64,000 bases of DNA, taken from contig NZ_CP021780.1 in assembly GCF_002192415.1 (NCBI RefSeq), positions 4,898,001-4,962,000 of the forward strand, read 5' to 3'. Every line of letters begins with the position of its first letter. Position 1 is the stretch's first letter. The notes beneath the pieces are model-generated. The model worked only from the letters and a program-made list of their open reading frames with translations. It was not told the origin of the DNA and made no database searches. The translations under genes were made by a program, and so were the position numbers. Positions 29,562 through 39,607 of this stretch are shown here, piece after piece. Origin of the DNA: Paenibacillus donghaensis. Its GTDB lineage: Bacteria; Bacillota; Bacilli; Paenibacillales; Paenibacillaceae.

Positions 29562-30593
29562 ATGACTTATTACCCAATACTTAAAATCTCAAATGCAGAA
29601 ATGGGAGCTTTGGAGCATTTAAAAGAAGAGACTATCGATTGGATAACTCCAATTCTAGAATCTAAAATAATTGCTAAAGATAAAATTGAACAATGGTGGA
29701 CTACTTTTCGAACATTAGGAAAGTACTTAAGGGGAAAAATAGGAGAAATGACTTTTATTTATGATTTCTCTTCAGCCTTTGAAAAGATAGGAGAGATTCG
29801 TCAATTAAAAGATCAAAATGGTTTTGATTTAGTTCAGCATTGTATTATGGCAATGGAGGAAGCACAGTTAAATTTTATTCCTTGTGTACATTTCGATTCC
29901 CCTGAATGGTTTATAAATTCTGTGTTGACATCAAATTCTGAAGTAATAGCAGTTAGAATTCGATGTCATGCTTTTAATTCTCCTATGGAGGAGATTGTTC
30001 AAAAGCGGATTCTTGAAGAAATTATTGGACTAAACAATGAAAAAAAGTATATTCTCATACTTGATTTTTATAATTCTCCAATAAGCCTCACTCGTATGGA
30101 AACTTCAATCAAAGTTTTTTCCAGTCTCCCCTTTCAAAGAATTGTATTTGCATTGACTTCTTGTCCAGAAGATGCAAACAAAGCAGCCCCAAATTCATTT
30201 ACTCTAATCTGTCAAAGAGAAGACTTGAAAACGTTTAGAAAGTTACAAGAAGGCTATCCATATATTGAGTATGGAGATTATACCGTAAGATTAAAGCCAG
30301 AATTTGAAGGAAATGATATAAATTACTATAATACTTATTTGAAATTATTCTATACCACAGAAGATGATTACTATATTGCCAAATCTAGTATATTAGAAAA
30401 AAATGGAGTAGAGAGTTTTATAGCCATATGTCAGGAAATAATAGAAAGTGATGTTTATTCAGGGGCAGACTTTTCATACGGCGATTGGGCAATTAAAGAA
30501 TGTGCTGAGAAAAAACTCATTATCAGTAACCATCCCAAACCAATTGAGTTTGGGATAAATCATCATATTGAACTTACTGCAAGGTTGTTATAA
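29562..30593 (+). CDS. Beta family protein (phage T4 beta-protein-like)
   Basis: The 343-residue protein begins TYYPILKISNAEMGALEHL, the signature start of the Beta_protein family, which is also paired with sce7726-type proteins. ATG 29562 follows AAGGAGAGAATTAT; the longer frame from 29526 has a poorer context. No signal peptide or membrane segment is seen. The family is common in defence and prophage islands but its biochemical role is not established. It converges on the sce7726 gene with a 6-bp overlap of the stop regions. Confidence 0.7.
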   Translation: MTYYPILKISNAEMGALEHLKEETIDWITPILESKIIAKDKIEQWWTTFRTLGKYLRGKIGEMTFIYDFSSAFEKIGEIRQLKDQNGFDLVQHCIMAMEEAQLNFIPCVHFDSPEWFINSVLTSNSEVIAVRIRCHAFNSPMEEIVQKRILEEIIGLNNEKKYILILDFYNSPISLTRMETSIKVFSSLPFQRIVFALTSCPEDANKAAPNSFTLICQREDLKTFRKLQEGYPYIEYGDYTVRLKPEFEGNDINYYNTYLKLFYTTEDDYYIAKSSILEKNGVESFIAICQEIIESDVYSGADFSYGDWAIKECAEKKLIISNHPKPIEFGINHHIELTARLL

Positions 30594-31157
30594 TTCCTTT
30601 CGCCAATTTGGACGATTTTTAAGAGCTTGGTATGTGTATTCCCTAAGTAAATTCAAGTCAGCTTCTTGCGAAAAAATCTCAAGAAGTTGATTTTTTTTTA
30701 GATTTTTAATTTTTTTAGGAAGGCTAAGAAAATCCACTAATCCCTCTAAATCTTTTTTCCATAATAATCTTAATAATAACTCTTTATCCTGATTATTTTG
30801 TAACCTACCTTTTCTCTTTTCAATCAAACGAGTGCTATCAGCACTTATAATTTTTATTCCCCACCACTCCGGAACCATTTCACAAATTGGTTCATAATAT
30901 TTTCTAGACGATACTATGGTCATTCGTTGAAATAATCTATTATAAAAACTAATTTGTCTTGGTAACCGATTTAGATTGTCTTTATCACTTTTAATTTCAT
31001 ATCCATGAATTATTCCATTCACAACTGCGACATCTACTCTGGAAGCTCCAAAGTCGATCCCTAACTCATTAATAATTCTTGTGTTTAAGTCATTACCATG
31101 ATTTATCTTTAGTTCATTTATAAGCATTGCTCTAACATATTGGTCATTAACAAGCAT
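30588..31157 (-). CDS. sce7726 family protein, nuclease-like
   Basis: The 189-residue protein matches the sce7726 pattern: NTRIINELGIDFGASRVDVA, then VVNGIIHGYEIKSDKDNL, then PRQI and PEWWGI. The D...ExK arrangement (RVDVAVV, then YEIKSD) suggests a PD-(D/E)XK fold. ATG 31157 follows AGGTGAT. The family usually accompanies a beta or sce7725 protein, as here. A function in defence or DNA processing is inferred from context. Confidence 0.75.
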   Translation of the reverse strand: MLVNDQYVRAMLINELKINHGNDLNTRIINELGIDFGASRVDVAVVNGIIHGYEIKSDKDNLNRLPRQISFYNRLFQRMTIVSSRKYYEPICEMVPEWWGIKIISADSTRLIEKRKGRLQNNQDKELLLRLLWKKDLEGLVDFLSLPKKIKNLKKNQLLEIFSQEADLNLLREYTYQALKNRPNWRKEL

Positions 31158-31439
31158 TAGTATCACCTGAATTATAGATTCTTAAATCTTAAGTTTAATA
31201 CATACCCATCAGACATTGTAAGAATACTTTATTAAGACTCATAACGTCAAATGGAAACGCAATCTAAATAAAAGCATTAATTACTCAGTCTTGAGTTCAC
31301 CTTTTAATTATCGATCAGCTCACTTCATGACTACGTTAAATAATTTTACAACTACCAAGATAGTAAATCCCTTTTTTTAGGGTTGCTTGAATATTATGTT
31401 CATCTGATATCTATGCCCTTGTGAAAAAAATTAATAATA

Positions 31440-32441
31440 TCAACTTTCCTGTAAATATGTTTTTAAGTACTCAAATATCCCCAATGAAATTTCTTTATTA
31501 ATTTCTAGGCTTAGTTTATTTTCTTCTGTATAGATATTGAGGTTAATGTAATTCTTTTCTATAATTTTTTTCAAATCATGCCTATCAAACTCTGCCAAAT
31601 ATCCTTCATCACTTTTTACTGTCTTAATTTTCCTGCAGTAAGAGTGCATAAGTAATGTTAATCCAGTATTCATTTCACGAGTATCCAAAAAGTAAAACCA
31701 TGGAATCCCTACCTCAACTGATTTTTTTAGCCAGTCCATTATCTCTGGTATTTGGAATATTTCTCTATCATCTTCATCATAGGCTGGGAAAAAAATATCT
31801 AGAGTTGATCTTGATTTTATCAGAATGTCTTTATTCTTCGATAGTCGTTCTATAAAATTTATAATATAGTCAAAGCTGCCAGTAAGTATTTCTTTTTTTG
31901 GAATTGCTACAACTCTGAAACTGGCACCTTGAAGGGTGGCGTCAATAGCCCAATTATATTTTATTTGATCTTCGTAATTAATAATTGGACCTACAGTTTG
32001 AAAAAGTTCATCTTGAAAATTACTTATAAGTAAATTATCTTCTGGGACTTCTATCCACCAGCCATCGCCACTATTCGGTGAGGTTTTATCAATTTCAAAC
32101 ATTACCCAATTCATTCGTTGAAAATCCCCATCCATTATTACAATATAAACTGGAGATTGACTATTTAAATAGTAGTTCAAATGCTTAGTCTCACCAACAA
32201 ACTTATATCCCCCACTAGTTTTTGATCTAAAAAAGGAATCTCCATGCTTCAATTGAATGCCAATAAGCTTTCCAGAGACATTATCATTTTCCACAAGTTC
32301 AATATACCCATCAATTCCAAAATCATTTTCTTGGTTGATTGGGTGATAAATACAATTAAGTTCAGCATTCACATAGTGCTGGAAAAATGTCTGGCCAACA
32401 GTTCCCTTTAATTGATTTTTATTTCTTTTTGGAAAAGACAT
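31440..32441 (-). CDS. DUF4365 domain protein, PD-(D/E)XK-like
   Basis: The 333-residue protein has an N-terminal DUF4365 region with nuclease-like residues: GQTFFQHYV (E/Q motif), NDFGIDGYIEL (catalytic Asp) and GKLIGIQLKHGDSF (QxK), within residues 15-75. Residues 90-130 continue the fold (YIVIMD). The C-terminal 200 residues are unassigned. ATG 32441 follows GGGGAAATTC. DUF4365 proteins are frequent in defence islands; whether this one acts alone is unknown. Confidence 0.7.
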   Translation of the reverse strand: MSFPKRNKNQLKGTVGQTFFQHYVNAELNCIYHPINQENDFGIDGYIELVENDNVSGKLIGIQLKHGDSFFRSKTSGGYKFVGETKHLNYYLNSQSPVYIVIMDGDFQRMNWVMFEIDKTSPNSGDGWWIEVPEDNLLISNFQDELFQTVGPIINYEDQIKYNWAIDATLQGASFRVVAIPKKEILTGSFDYIINFIERLSKNKDILIKSRSTLDIFFPAYDEDDREIFQIPEIMDWLKKSVEVGIPWFYFLDTREMNTGLTLLMHSYCRKIKTVKSDEGYLAEFDRHDLKKIIEKNYINLNIYTEENKLSLEINKEISLGIFEYLKTYLQES

Positions 32442-32947
32442 CTTGAATTTCCCCTATCATAAGTAGCATTTAGCATTGATTTCATCTAATTTCCTCTAAC
32501 GTTCTCGTATTCACGACGCTTGGTGAATGCCAAGTGTGTCCGACTGCTCCCTCTTCCTCGAAGTCCCTCAAACCAAACCGAGGGCGTATATCTGATGCGT
32601 AAACACTATGTTAGATGAAGCATGAAAATCCCTTGAATAATCTTTAAAATCGTAGAAAAACATTCTACAATTTTATTATTTAAAAATACAATATTCATTC
32701 TTGTATACATAGGTCTTATGAAACTCTGGAAGAAAACAATAACTAAAGATACAAGAAAGAGAATCTTAAGGTTTTCCTGAATGAATTTAACAAATTCCAA
32801 TTATTACTAACATAATATTCTGCATTTGGATCTGAACCATATACTGAAACTTATTTTTAAATTGGACTTTTAGTTTCATAACGCTCTCCTAGAAGATTTA
32901 AAAAAAGGCATTTTTCTTTTAGAGACTTCAAGACTACTTGACTCTTA
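32442..32947. other. AT-rich intergenic stretch
   Basis: The 500 bp has no frame with a convincing ribosome site. A short GC-richer patch at about 32505-32590 differs from its surroundings and may be inserted debris. Confidence 0.4.
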
Positions 32948-33898
32948 CTATATCAATAAGCTTACACTTACAAAAGGCTCCGACTCAATGTTAAACTTAG
33001 CAATTTTATTTTGTAATAAATCGATTAGAGATATTTCTTGTGACAATACCTTTCTCAAATCGTAACCATCCATTAGAAAAACCGATTTGTCAGGATGTTG
33101 TTTCATTAACGGTATAACATGATTTGACCAACCACTTATTGAAACAAACAAGCCCATGGTTTGTTTTCCAGAACGAGCTACTTTTCCATATAACGAATCC
33201 AATTGTCTAATATCTGTTAATTGGGTAGTCCATTTAATTTCAACTATGTAATGCCAGCCATCTATTTTAAAGGCTCCATCAATTTGTTCTCCACCATCAT
33301 TTCTACGAAAACTTTCCATAAGAGCAATATCATAAACATTAAAAAGCATGTTCATGAGTTCTTCTAACATAAATCCTCTCTTTTGTGGATTTTCTTTCAT
33401 GACAACAAGATCGTCGTACATCAATAATAAAAGTTCAGAACCTTTCTTTATTTCAAGTTCCTTTTCTATTTTTGCTTTCTGTTTTTTTTCATTCAATAAT
33501 CTCTTTTCTTTTTCACGTTCCTCATTTAAAATACGTACTTCTTTTTCTTCCATGATTTCAATTAAATTGAGAACTTCTCTAGCTTTCTGTACTGTGGCCC
33601 TTGCCTGCATCTCATTACCCGCCAAATGAAATTGTGACCAATGCGCACCAATACTTATTATCTTTCGTATACTTTTTTGATTCTCTGGTTTTTCTTCCAA
33701 AGCATCTAGAATGATAGCCCCCATTTCTCTTTTAGTTAATTGTTTTCCATCTGGATTTCGCCTCTTTAATAAGTCTGCAAAATATTGTTTATTTATACCG
33801 GCAGGTTTAAGTATATACTCGTACATTTGATTTTTTATATTTACAAGAGTTGCAATTATTTCAATTGCTAGTTTTTTCATTTCAATGTTAGTCTGCAT
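32948..33898 (-). CDS. Putative restriction-endonuclease-like protein with coiled coil
   Basis: The 316-residue protein has an N-terminal helical region (about 10-100), a highly charged coiled coil (about 112-165, EEKEVRILNEEREKEKR) and a C-terminal nuclease-like domain. In that domain RGFMLEELMNMLF, EQIDGAFKIDGWHYIVEIKW and LFVSISGW fit the E...D...ExK layout of Mrr-type PD-(D/E)XK enzymes. ATG 33898 follows GGGAG; an upstream in-frame start at 33970 lacks a good site. It lies directly downstream of the Qat operon, separated by a hairpin. Confidence 0.65.
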   Translation of the reverse strand: MQTNIEMKKLAIEIIATLVNIKNQMYEYILKPAGINKQYFADLLKRRNPDGKQLTKREMGAIILDALEEKPENQKSIRKIISIGAHWSQFHLAGNEMQARATVQKAREVLNLIEIMEEKEVRILNEEREKEKRLLNEKKQKAKIEKELEIKKGSELLLLMYDDLVVMKENPQKRGFMLEELMNMLFNVYDIALMESFRRNDGGEQIDGAFKIDGWHYIVEIKWTTQLTDIRQLDSLYGKVARSGKQTMGLFVSISGWSNHVIPLMKQHPDKSVFLMDGYDLRKVLSQEISLIDLLQNKIAKFNIESEPFVSVSLLI

Positions 33899-33953
33899 AT
33901 AGAATATCTCCCAACTTAATTTAGAATGTCCTAACATCAATAATGAGCTGGAT

Positions 33954-33994
33954 AAGCAACAAAACTCCACCGTTTGGTAGGAGTTTTGTTGCTT
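33954..33994 (-). terminator. Hairpin between the Qat operon and the nuclease gene
   Basis: AAGCAACAAAACTCC pairs perfectly with GGAGTTTTGTTGCTT (15 bp). It lies 44 bp after the qatD stop. Confidence 0.65.
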
Positions 33995-34037
33995 AAGATT
34001 TTTATGAATAATGGGATATCAGTTACTCTTTCTTTAT

Positions 34038-34775
34038 CTATGCATCTAATAGTTGCTTAAAATTATTTTTCAAAATATCATTTACTGAATCTAATTCGAT
34101 CCCTTTGATTTTTGATAAGCCTTCTTCAATTCTTATTATAAAATCTAAATTATATAGCTTTTTAGTAGCTTTAGTAAATGGCGCATCACTCTCAATTAAA
34201 ATTCTATCTAAAGGCATGTTTTTTATTAATTCCATTCCTTTCTTACTATTAACCATGTCTAAGTTAACAGAAAAATAATGTCCATTATTTATGGCTAACT
34301 TTAACTCAGTAATATTTCCACTGAACCAGTGCATTATTACCTTACCATTAAACGAATCACCTATTATTGATAGTACATCATTGACTGCTTTTCTACTATG
34401 AACAGTTAATATTTTTTCTCCATATTTATTACACTGGGCAATCAACTCTGCGAAGGCATTACGTTGCACTTCTCTGTTATTAAGATCTTCTTTAACATAA
34501 TCTAATCCCACTTCCCCAATATATTTAGAATTCTTTATATTTTTAATCAGGAGTGGTAACTGGTTTTTATATTGAAAAGCTAATTGCGGATGTAAACCTA
34601 AAGCGAAACGAATGTACTTTAAATTTAGATATTCTCTACAATATTTTTCATATAAGGAAGGTAGGTTTGTCACTGCTATTGTATATGATTTATTTAACTC
34701 AATGTAATCAATAACTTCATTAATATTTTTGTATAAATCTAAATGCATATGTGTATCAAATTTAAAGTTATTCAT
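34038..34775 (-). CDS. qatD: QatD, TatD-like DNase of the Qat system
   Basis: The 245-residue TIM-barrel metal hydrolase shows TatD motifs: FDTHMHLDL (HxH), IGEVGLDY, TVHSRKA, MHWFSG and ESDAPF. It is the fourth gene of a four-gene operon in canonical order A-B-C-D and overlaps qatC by four bases. QatABCD is an established antiphage system. The TatD-like component is thought to act on nucleic acid, but its exact role in defence is not known. Confidence 0.9.
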   Translation of the reverse strand: MNNFKFDTHMHLDLYKNINEVIDYIELNKSYTIAVTNLPSLYEKYCREYLNLKYIRFALGLHPQLAFQYKNQLPLLIKNIKNSKYIGEVGLDYVKEDLNNREVQRNAFAELIAQCNKYGEKILTVHSRKAVNDVLSIIGDSFNGKVIMHWFSGNITELKLAINNGHYFSVNLDMVNSKKGMELIKNMPLDRILIESDAPFTKATKKLYNLDFIIRIEEGLSKIKGIELDSVNDILKNNFKQLLDA

Positions 34776-36073
34776 TTAATCCTATTCAGCACCTCTCCCA
34801 ATTCCTCCATACCTCTTATGTAAATTTGTGCATATTTATCAATATCTGCTTTTATTGGACCTGACTTTTGCACAGATAAAAACGCAGTTTTTTCTTGATA
34901 CTTGTTTAATCCCAACATATAGGAATTAAAATTCACCTTGGCAGTCTCACCACTTTTAAAGTCAATATCTCTGTAAACAGTATAATCCTTAAATCCTGAT
35001 TTAAGAATTGCCGCCCTTCTAATAACACAGGGCAAACAATTTCCACAGTGACATGCTTCCTTTTCACCTAACATCCTACCATGATCTGGATGTGAACAAG
35101 ACATTGTATTAGATATATTTCTCTTTAAAAAATTCATATTTTTACACTCTAAAATCATTTCACCCTTTGTTTTAAATTGGTACGGATTACGAATACTAAT
35201 GGATAATCCCAACTTTTGAATAAGTGTTTGTAACATATCTAAGTAATAAGGATGGGTTGTACGTGTACTACTACTTCCTAGTCGTGAATTTGTTAGTGGT
35301 ATATTTAATGAAATTAAGCCATTCTCAGGTATTAATAATTCAATGCTTGTATTAATACTTGTAGCTAGAGCTATCGCATGGCAAAAAAACATAAATGATC
35401 GTGTTCTAGTTGTATCTTCTTTACCATCCCTAGCTGCTGCATGGAAACTGAAAAACTGATCCTCATTAACCGTATATTTTTTATACAATTTAGCCTTTAA
35501 TAGATCCTGGTATTCCTTTACACCTTTTCCTCCACCATAGTGACTGACAAATAAAACGTTATCACAACATTCTTCCAATGCGTCAATAGCTCCGATAAAG
35601 GAGTCCAAGCCTCCAGAAAACATACAAATTTTTTTTACATCAAGCTCTTTTTCAACACTTCTTTTTTTATATTTCTCTCTAGCTCTAATTTCCATTTGAG
35701 TATACTCTCTACTTCTAAAAATAATATTCCACTTATCTCCACTTAAATAATTCAGCATTTGTTCGAGCAATTCTTTATTATTATTCCATTTATCCAATTC
35801 TAGTACGGGTATATATAAATTATACACTCGTGTCCATGAGTCATAAGTAGAATTTCTGTCGCTAATTCTATCTGCACCAAATACAAATAAGGAAATATAT
35901 AAAAAATCCAACCCAATGTTAGAAATAAAATTCGGTAAGTTTATTAATTTTTTTATAGACTCTTTACTCCAAAATGTATAAGTGTATTGTCCGCTGTTAT
36001 TAACATTATATTCAATAAAATGAGAGTCTATAACAAAATCATCCGCTTCACTTAATTTGCAAACAATATTCAC
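34772..36073 (-). CDS. qatC: QatC, QueC-like ATPase of the Qat system
   Basis: The 433-residue protein has the PP-loop motif MFSGGLDSFIGA (about 150-161) and a C-terminal zinc motif (CSHPDHGR, then ACHCGNCLPC) as in the 7-cyano-7-deazaguanine synthase QueC. Its N-terminal 145 residues are an extra domain absent from housekeeping QueC. QueC-like proteins in defence operons may adenylate or modify protein termini or nucleobases; the target here is unknown. It overlaps qatD and qatB by four bases each. Confidence 0.9.
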   Translation of the reverse strand: MNIVCKLSEADDFVIDSHFIEYNVNNSGQYTYTFWSKESIKKLINLPNFISNIGLDFLYISLFVFGADRISDRNSTYDSWTRVYNLYIPVLELDKWNNNKELLEQMLNYLSGDKWNIIFRSREYTQMEIRAREKYKKRSVEKELDVKKICMFSGGLDSFIGAIDALEECCDNVLFVSHYGGGKGVKEYQDLLKAKLYKKYTVNEDQFFSFHAAARDGKEDTTRTRSFMFFCHAIALATSINTSIELLIPENGLISLNIPLTNSRLGSSSTRTTHPYYLDMLQTLIQKLGLSISIRNPYQFKTKGEMILECKNMNFLKRNISNTMSCSHPDHGRMLGEKEACHCGNCLPCVIRRAAILKSGFKDYTVYRDIDFKSGETAKVNFNSYMLGLNKYQEKTAFLSVQKSGPIKADIDKYAQIYIRGMEELGEVLNRIK

Positions 36074-36888
36074 AAACTCACCTCCAGCACTTCATAGCAT
36101 TCTCTATACAAATTGCCAATGATACTATCAATACTTTTATCGTTATAATCCAATTTACTCATTTTAATATCATCGAACTTTATTTCAACGGAAACCTTAA
36201 CGTATTCTCTTATTTCTTTTTCTTTTTGCAACGCTATTTGAGCATTATCCGCATATCTTTCAAATCTACTTTGCAAATCGTTTAACATTCTTTCGAATAT
36301 GTAAGTACTAACGTAACTTCTCATAATTTCATCAAATATGACTTCATTCATTCTATCTAACGACGTAATATCCATTTGATTTTCCTCGATAAACTCATAG
36401 ATCATACACTGAACCTCAATAGTAGCATTTCTAGCTATAATATCTTCTTTTGTGTCAGAATTCGGCGATATCAGATTTACTATTTCGGACAACAACGTTT
36501 CAATACTTTTACCGATATAATCGATGTGCAGCTTCTCAAAAGTTCTTAGTATACCTATTTGACTAATACTTAAAAGTAGTCTTCCAAGTTGTACAGTTGA
36601 GCTTTTTCCTGAGATAGCTTGATTTGAAGCAGCTCTTGAACCTCCTGATGCTTTAACATAATTACTTACAACTCTTCCTCTACTATTAGAACTTCCGGTT
36701 ATATACTGAGACATTGCTTTTTTTGTTTCTTGCCAAGAACCTTTTACTGGAGTATCCTCCTTTTCAGGATTATTACTATTTTCATCATCAGCTTTGCTTT
36801 CTTGGTCATTATCCAAATCATCATTGAATCCTTCTGGTAGTAATGGATTTCTATCGTTTGGACCTCCATATATACTTGATGTCCCCAT
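36070..36888 (-). CDS. qatB: QatB component of the Qat system
   Basis: The 272-residue protein has a low-complexity polar N-terminus (about 1-75, rich in D, N, E and S) and Gly/Ser/Ala-rich segments such as KASGGSRAASN. The C-terminal half is helical and ends LYRECYEVLEV. It has no catalytic motif. Identity rests on size and on its position between the KAP ATPase and the QueC-like gene. It may be the substrate or scaffold of QatC. Confidence 0.82.
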   Translation of the reverse strand: MGTSSIYGGPNDRNPLLPEGFNDDLDNDQESKADDENSNNPEKEDTPVKGSWQETKKAMSQYITGSSNSRGRVVSNYVKASGGSRAASNQAISGKSSTVQLGRLLLSISQIGILRTFEKLHIDYIGKSIETLLSEIVNLISPNSDTKEDIIARNATIEVQCMIYEFIEENQMDITSLDRMNEVIFDEIMRSYVSTYIFERMLNDLQSRFERYADNAQIALQKEKEIREYVKVSVEIKFDDIKMSKLDYNDKSIDSIIGNLYRECYEVLEVSL

Positions 36889-36899
36889 GTTCTCCCTCC

Positions 36900-38717
36900 T
36901 TATCTTCTAAACTCTCTTTGTATCATAGCTGATAAAGACGTATTTTCTACTGACCAACGCTCAGTTATTTCTAAAACCTCGAGCTGTTTATTAGATTTAT
37001 CCATGAAATCCTTTACTAACTTTATTAGTGCAGGAGTTAACCGCTCTCCAGACAGTCCGGTTAGATTACTTAAAACATTTGAATATAAAATCTCCTTGGT
37101 CTTTCCCCAATCTAAAAAAGCTTTAAAATTATCTGTATCTATGCTAGTGTCTGAAACAATCTTTGTAAAAACAGCTTGGAGTATTTCACCCGATTCAGAA
37201 TCATTGATTTCTGTCGACATTTGAAGAGCTTCAGTTGTGCCCGTCCTTGTTTTACTTAACAATTTTCCAAGGACTTTTTGAGCCTTCGGACTTAATTTTA
37301 CAACACTTGTATCAAATCTTTCGTCTAAAGAGGATCTTGAAAAATAAAAGTAAGGCATCAGATCTATATCAGATAAATAAGGATCGATATTACACCAATC
37401 CTGTACCCATGCGTCGTCCTTCCACAACTTTAATTCATTAGACTCAGTTAATTGTTTAGATTCCAGTAGTTTCAGCTCTTGAGGTTTACCTTGTTCACTA
37501 GATGCTAATTGGGCTATTTGGCGAAATAATGGAGACTTAAAATACTCAAGCATCATTATTTTCGCAAGTATCTTTCTATCTAATTGGACATCCTTGTACC
37601 AAGCCATTTTTTCTCTCATAACCAAAGAATTTAGAAACCTTTTGCAATGCCTTGGGTTACCATTTAGTCCATTGGCTAGAACAGAAGAGAGTTGTTTAGC
37701 AACTGATAAGCTATCCTTTACTTTCTCAGCTAATTCGGGCAGTGAAGCACTGAGTACTGAATAATCTATAGAGAAATTAAGAAAATTGCTTCTTTTTTCG
37801 GCATTTATAAAATTCATCATTTCTTTAAATTCATCATTAGTTAAGTCCTTTTCAAATAATAGGCAGGTAATATACAGTTCAACTTCTTTTGAATTAAGCC
37901 TTGGAATCCTAATTGGATACTGAATAATTTTTTCAAGGTATTCTTTGCCTATGTCAATTTGATGACCTTCTATTTTATCAAATTTTCTCTTGACGGCATA
38001 AGAAATATGTCTTTCATCAGCCCCAACAATAAATATTGAATTACCTGTAAACAAAAATAGCCTAATCGCTTCTAGCGTCTCAAGAATTGTTTCTGGACTA
38101 CAACGGTCTAATTCGTCAATAAATATTACCAATCTTTTAATGCTTGTTTCTTTTAACAACACTGAAAAGTTCTTTTGGAATTCCTTTATATCTTCTCTTA
38201 TTTCTTTATTGCTTAATTCATCTTTCATTCCTTCAATAATACTCTCTGTTTCTAAGTCTTCTGATTTTTCTTTAACTTTCGAAATTACATTATTCAAAGT
38301 TATATCTGCTACTGTTCCGATTCCTCCAGTTAAAAAAAAATCCGCACCATATTTCAGACCGTTTTTTAACAGTTTTAATTTATCAACACTCTTGTATAGC
38401 CCTTTTATACATTTTAAAGCCTTCTCGCTCAACTTTGTTTTTTGCTGAATAGTATCTAAAATACTCCCCATCAATGCAGTCTTAGCATCTTCGTATCCTT
38501 CAAAGAGCCATCCATTAAACACCATACATATTGTATCTTTATCATCTTCAAAGCTTTTCATGCTCATACTTATTAAACTGGATTTTCCACTTCCCCAATC
38601 ACCATACACCCCCACGCTGGAAGGCAATAATGTTTCATCAGCAATAATATCTTTAAGAATATTGATTAAATAATCAAAATCTAAAAAGTCAAGTTCTGTT
38701 TCACTATCTTTCCACAT
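36900..38717 (-). CDS. qatA: QatA, KAP-family P-loop ATPase of the Qat system
   Basis: The 605-residue KAP NTPase has Walker A YGDWGSGKSSLI (about 40-51) and Walker B RLVIFIDELDRCSPETI near 205-221, characteristic of the family. A region after Walker A (about 85-125) may associate with membrane. It is the first gene of the operon, with ATG 38717 behind GGGGGATAG. The four-gene set appears complete and uninterrupted, so it should be functional. Confidence 0.9.
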   Translation of the reverse strand: MWKDSETELDFLDFDYLINILKDIIADETLLPSSVGVYGDWGSGKSSLISMSMKSFEDDKDTICMVFNGWLFEGYEDAKTALMGSILDTIQQKTKLSEKALKCIKGLYKSVDKLKLLKNGLKYGADFFLTGGIGTVADITLNNVISKVKEKSEDLETESIIEGMKDELSNKEIREDIKEFQKNFSVLLKETSIKRLVIFIDELDRCSPETILETLEAIRLFLFTGNSIFIVGADERHISYAVKRKFDKIEGHQIDIGKEYLEKIIQYPIRIPRLNSKEVELYITCLLFEKDLTNDEFKEMMNFINAEKRSNFLNFSIDYSVLSASLPELAEKVKDSLSVAKQLSSVLANGLNGNPRHCKRFLNSLVMREKMAWYKDVQLDRKILAKIMMLEYFKSPLFRQIAQLASSEQGKPQELKLLESKQLTESNELKLWKDDAWVQDWCNIDPYLSDIDLMPYFYFSRSSLDERFDTSVVKLSPKAQKVLGKLLSKTRTGTTEALQMSTEINDSESGEILQAVFTKIVSDTSIDTDNFKAFLDWGKTKEILYSNVLSNLTGLSGERLTPALIKLVKDFMDKSNKQLEVLEITERWSVENTSLSAMIQREFRR

Positions 38718-38995
38718 GATCCTCTATCCCCCAATTCAAATGCAATTCTACTTTAATTCTATTTCATGCGACAATTTTCCTGCTTTTGGATAAAAACGCA
38801 GTCAAAAAAGACTATTTATTGTCGAGTAGAATCCCAATACTAATCGTTTATCCCTAAATTTTAATTCTATATTATATCTCTGATACCTATACATGATAGG
38901 TAGTCCTCGAGAGTGGTCAAACTGAATGCAGAATCAGGAAACATTAAATTGTGTCCGACTCTTTGTTTCTCCCAAATACTATCAGGAGGCGTTAT

Positions 38996-39607
38996 ATGAA
39001 TCACCATAACAATGAAGAACTAAAGAAACTGATATCTGAATCCTTAAGAGAACGACCTGATAGCTATCCTATACAGCAACTCTTTGAGGAGTTCCCTACA
39101 ACCTCAGAATTAATGGATGTATCTGAACAACAATTAGTAAGAATAAAAGGTATTGGTATGGGAAAAGCTCGACAAATCACCTCAATGTTGAAGCTGGCCA
39201 AACTGCTCACGATTCCATCATCCCAAGAGCAAGTTAAAATACGTAGTCCTAAAGATGCATTTGAACTGCTTGAGCCTGATTTCAAATTTTCTACAAAAGA
39301 ATATTTCATCTGTCTATTCCTCAATACAAAAAACTATGTAATTTCTAAGGAGATCATCTCCATAGGCTCTCTGAACGCCGCTATCGTCCATCCTAGAGAA
39401 GTATTTTATGCAGCGATAAGACGCTGTAGCGCCTCGATCATATGCGCTCATAACCACCCGAGCAGAGACCCGGAGCCATCCATTGAGGACGTTAATCTAA
39501 CAAAACGACTCATAGCCGCTGGGGAAATCATAGGAATAGAAGTCCTTGATCATGTAATTATTGGTGGCAACCGCTTCTACAGTTTGAAAGAACACGGTCA
39601 TTTCTAA
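38996..39607 (+). CDS. radC: RadC family protein (JAB/MPN domain)
   Basis: The 203-residue protein has N-terminal helix-hairpin-helix residues (LVRIKGIGMGKARQI) and a C-terminal MPN domain with the metal motif HNHPSRDPEPSIED. ATG 38996 follows AGGAGG, so the upstream in-frame ATG at 38951 is rejected. RadC-like proteins are common on mobile elements; despite the name, a DNA-repair role is not established. It is divergent from qatA. The bases after its stop are repeated at 29201, so it marks the right cargo border. Confidence 0.88.
   Translation: MNHHNNEELKKLISESLRERPDSYPIQQLFEEFPTTSELMDVSEQQLVRIKGIGMGKARQITSMLKLAKLLTIPSSQEQVKIRSPKDAFELLEPDFKFSTKEYFICLFLNTKNYVISKEIISIGSLNAAIVHPREVFYAAIRRCSASIICAHNHPSRDPEPSIEDVNLTKRLIAAGEIIGIEVLDHVIIGGNRFYSLKEHGHF

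Noticed and set aside
32606..32800. 64-codon hydrophobic minus-strand frame
   Set aside because: It has no ribosome site and the hydrophobicity follows from AT-rich sequence; it is probably non-coding.
36070..36888. qatB N-terminus as a mistranslated frame because of its low complexity
   Set aside because: The gene is overlapped by qatC in the usual operon pattern and sits in the canonical QatB position, so it was kept as coding.
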